A stretch of DNA of 64,000 nucleotides from Acanthosepion lycidas. Its lineage: Eukaryota; Mollusca; Cephalopoda; Sepiida; Sepiidae. This document shows, piece by piece, positions 62,237 through 64,000 of this stretch. Below the pieces are notes generated by a model. The model saw only the letters and a list, made by a program, of their open reading frames with translations. It made no database searches and was not told the DNA's origin. The stretch is taken from assembly GCA_963932145.1 (NCBI GenBank), contig CAWVQA010000099.1, positions 248,001 to 312,000 on the forward strand, written 5' to 3'. A program made the position numbers and the translations under genes. Positions within the stretch are counted from its first letter, which is position 1, and each line of letters starts with the position of its first letter.

Positions 62237-64000
62237 CATTTTGTGCCCACAATCTTTTTCATGGAAATCCCAGTCATATGAGTCGAGTCCAGGCATGCTA
62301 CGATCACGGTATGAATTTGAAGGCAAAATATTTTTTTGCTGATCTTAGATTAGGTCTTTCCCTGTCCAGAATGCTAAATTGAGGAAGTAAAATAGAAATA
62401 GTAATGGGAAACAGAAGAGAAATGTACAGTGATCACGCATTTTGTGCCCACAATCTTTTTCATGGAAATCCCAGTCATATGAGTCGAGTCCAGGCATGCT
62501 ACGATCACGGTATGAATTTGAAGGCAAAATATTTTTTTGCTGATCTTAGATTAGGTCTTTCCCTGTCCATAATGCTAAATTGAGGAAGTAAAATAGAAAT
62601 AGTAATGGGAAACAGAAGAGAAATGTACAGTGATCACGCATTTTGTGCCCACAATCTTTTTCATGGAAATCCCAGTCATATGAGTCGAGTCCAGGCATGC
62701 TACGATCACGGTATGAATTTGAAGGCAAAATATTTTTTTGCTGATCTTAGATTAGGTCTTTCCCTGTCCATAATGCTAAATTGAGGAAGTAAAATAGAAA
62801 TAGTAATGGGAAACAGAAGAGAAATGTACAGTGATCACGCATTTTGTGCCCACAATCTTTTTCATGGAAATCCCAGTCATATGAGTCGAGTCCAGGCATG
62901 CTACGATCACGGTATGAATTTGAAGGCAAAATATTTTTTTGCTGATCTTAGATTAGGTCTTTCCCTGTCCATAATGCTAAATTGAGGAAGTAAAATAGAA
63001 ATAGTAATGGGAAACAGTACAGAAATGTACAGTGATCACGCATTTTGTGCCCACAATCTTTTTCATGGAAATCCCAGTCATATGAGTCGAGTCCATGCAT
63101 GCTACGATCACGGTATGAATTTGAAGGCAAAATATTTTTTTACAGATCTTAGATTAGGTCTTTCCCTGTCCATAATGCTAAATTGAGGAAGTAAAATAGA
63201 AAAACTAATGGGAAACAGAACAGAAATGTACAGTGATCACCCATTTTGTGCCCACAATCTTTTTCATGGAAATCCCAGTCATATGAGACGAGTCCAGGCA
63301 TGCTACGATTACGGTATGAATTTGAAGGCAAAATATTTTTTTGCAAATCTTAGATTAGGTCTTTCCCAGTCCATAATGCTAAATTGAGGAAGTAAAATAG
63401 AAATTGTAATGGGAAACAGAAGAGAAATGTACAGTGATCACGCATTTTGTGCCCACAATCTTTTTCATGGAAATCCCAGTCATATGAGTCGAGTCCATGC
63501 ATGCTACGATCACGGTATGAATTTGAAGGGAAAATATTTTTTTGCAGATCTTAGATTAGGTCTTTCCCTGTCCATAATGCTAAATGTATGAAGTAAAATA
63601 GAAATATAAATAGGAAACAGAAGAGAAATATACAGTGATCACGCATTTTGTGCCCACAATCTTTTTCATGGAAATCCCAGTCATATGAGTCCAGTCCATG
63701 CATGCTACGATCACGGTATGAATTTGAAGGCAAAATATTTTTTTGCAGATCTTAGATTAGGTCTTTCCCTGTCCATAATGCTAAATTGAGGAAGCAAAAT
63801 AGAAATAGTAATGGGAAACAGAACAGAAATGTACAGTGATCACACTTTTTCTGCCCACAATCTTTTTCATGGAAATCCCAGTCATATGAGACGAGTCCAT
63901 GCATGCTACGATCACGGTATGAATTTGAAGGCAAAATATTTTTTTGCAGATCTTAGATTAGGTCTTTCCCTGTCCATAATGCTAAATTGAGGAAGTAAAA
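62237..64000 (+). repeat. Segmental duplication within the array, copy 2 (truncated by window edge)
   Basis: Partner of 57414-59177; the match is still perfect on reading at base 64000, so the duplicated segment is longer than seen here. If it continues, this is a 24-monomer HOR with a period of 4,823 bp. Confidence 0.92.
63949..64000 (+). repeat. Partial satellite monomer at the right edge
   Basis: The last GATCTTAGATTAGG starts at 63949 and the window ends at monomer position 52. The array continues to the right. Confidence 0.95.

Larger units (their letters stand above)
1..64000 (+). repeat. Satellite DNA array, ~201-bp monomer, head to tail across the whole window
   Basis: The same ~201-bp unit recurs without interruption from end to end. 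The landmark GATCTTAGATTAGG (or a one-base variant) comes back every 200-202 bp, for example at 67, 268, 54906, 55107 and 63949. Position 67 to position 63948 holds 318 complete monomers, with a net shortfall of 36 bp against 318 x 201. All units read in the same orientation; I found no inversion, unrelated spacer, transposon, gene or RNA gene. Monomers differ mostly by single substitutions at recurring diagnostic sites and by 1-bp indels. Such arrays are typical of eukaryotic constitutive heterochromatin. Whether this one is centromeric, pericentromeric, subtelomeric or on a B or sex chromosome cannot be told from the sequence. I do not recognise the monomer as a named family. Confidence 0.98.

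Noticed and set aside
71-63934. Hundreds of minus-strand open frames of about 60-75 residues, beginning MPSNSYRDRSM and rich in F/L at the C-terminal half
   Set aside because: They are the satellite itself read in one frame: each spans one monomer, starts at a TTG (or ATG) and ends at the TAA made by the TCTTAGAT landmark. They recur in nearly every monomer. One-base indels and substitutions break them freely, and a second frame is open on the other strand.
1-64000. CRISPR array, because of regular direct repeats
   Set aside because: There are no short repeats separated by unique spacers; the full 201 bp is repeated with no variable spacer segment.
1-64000. Array derived from, or interrupted by, an LTR element, LINE, SINE or DNA transposon
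   Set aside because: I found no terminal repeats, target-site duplications, poly(A) tails, or reverse transcriptase or transposase frames anywhere, and no break in the satellite.
1-64000. Telomeric repeats, rDNA, tRNA or histone gene cluster
   Set aside because: No TTAGGG-type runs, rRNA-like or tRNA-like sequence is present; the only TTAGG strings are single occurrences within GATCTTAGATTAGG.

Overview
The whole 64 kb window is one uninterrupted satellite DNA array. A monomer of about 201 bp is repeated head to tail in a single orientation from the first base to the last. Using the GATC that opens the motif GATCTTAGATTAGG as monomer position 1, complete monomers run from 67 to 63948. That is 318 monomers in 63,882 bp, a mean of 200.9 bp, with a 66-bp partial monomer on the left and a 52-bp one on the right. 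The reference monomer (54906-55106) has 75 G+C in 201 bases, about 37%. I see no gene, RNA gene, transposon, CRISPR array or unrelated spacer. Arrays of this size and type belong to eukaryotic heterochromatin (centromere, pericentromere, subtelomere, or a sex or B chromosome). I cannot name the species or the chromosomal site, and I do not recognise the monomer as a named family.

The variation between monomers is organised. A small set of diagnostic positions (monomer positions 22-23, 60-61, 77, 97, 104-105, 143-145, 153, 164 and 199-201) defines monomer types, and strings of types recur as higher-order repeats (HORs) of different lengths. From left to right these are: a 9-mer of 1,807 bp (157-3861); scattered shorter duplications (to about 12 kb); an older-looking mosaic of 6-, 7-, 8- and 9-mer spacings (about 12.3-20 kb); a 16-mer of 3,211 bp in two almost identical copies (19956-26377); a 4-mer of 803 bp (28387-29992); a roughly 15-mer of 3,012-3,014 bp (29095-34864); a 9-mer of 1,808 bp (33809-37768); a 5-mer of 1,003 bp (42246-44251); an 8-mer of 1,608 bp (50381-53958); a run of identical single monomers (54906-55508); and a 1,764-bp segment repeated 4,823 bp away (57414-59177 and 62237-64000). 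No one HOR period governs the array. It is a patchwork of local amplifications, as expected from repeated unequal exchange or related copy-number turnover.

Because 201 is 3 x 67 and the monomer has only one stop in one frame on each strand, the array produces hundreds of 60-127 residue open frames. These follow the repeat and are not genes: frame-breaking 1-bp indels are tolerated throughout, and the frames are open on both strands at once. The more interesting features are the changing HOR register, the nearly identical recent duplications, short palindromes repeated in every monomer, a T-run where many length changes fall, and a minor monomer subtype (eight copies, all after 45 kb) that carries a TATAAATA motif absent from the common types.
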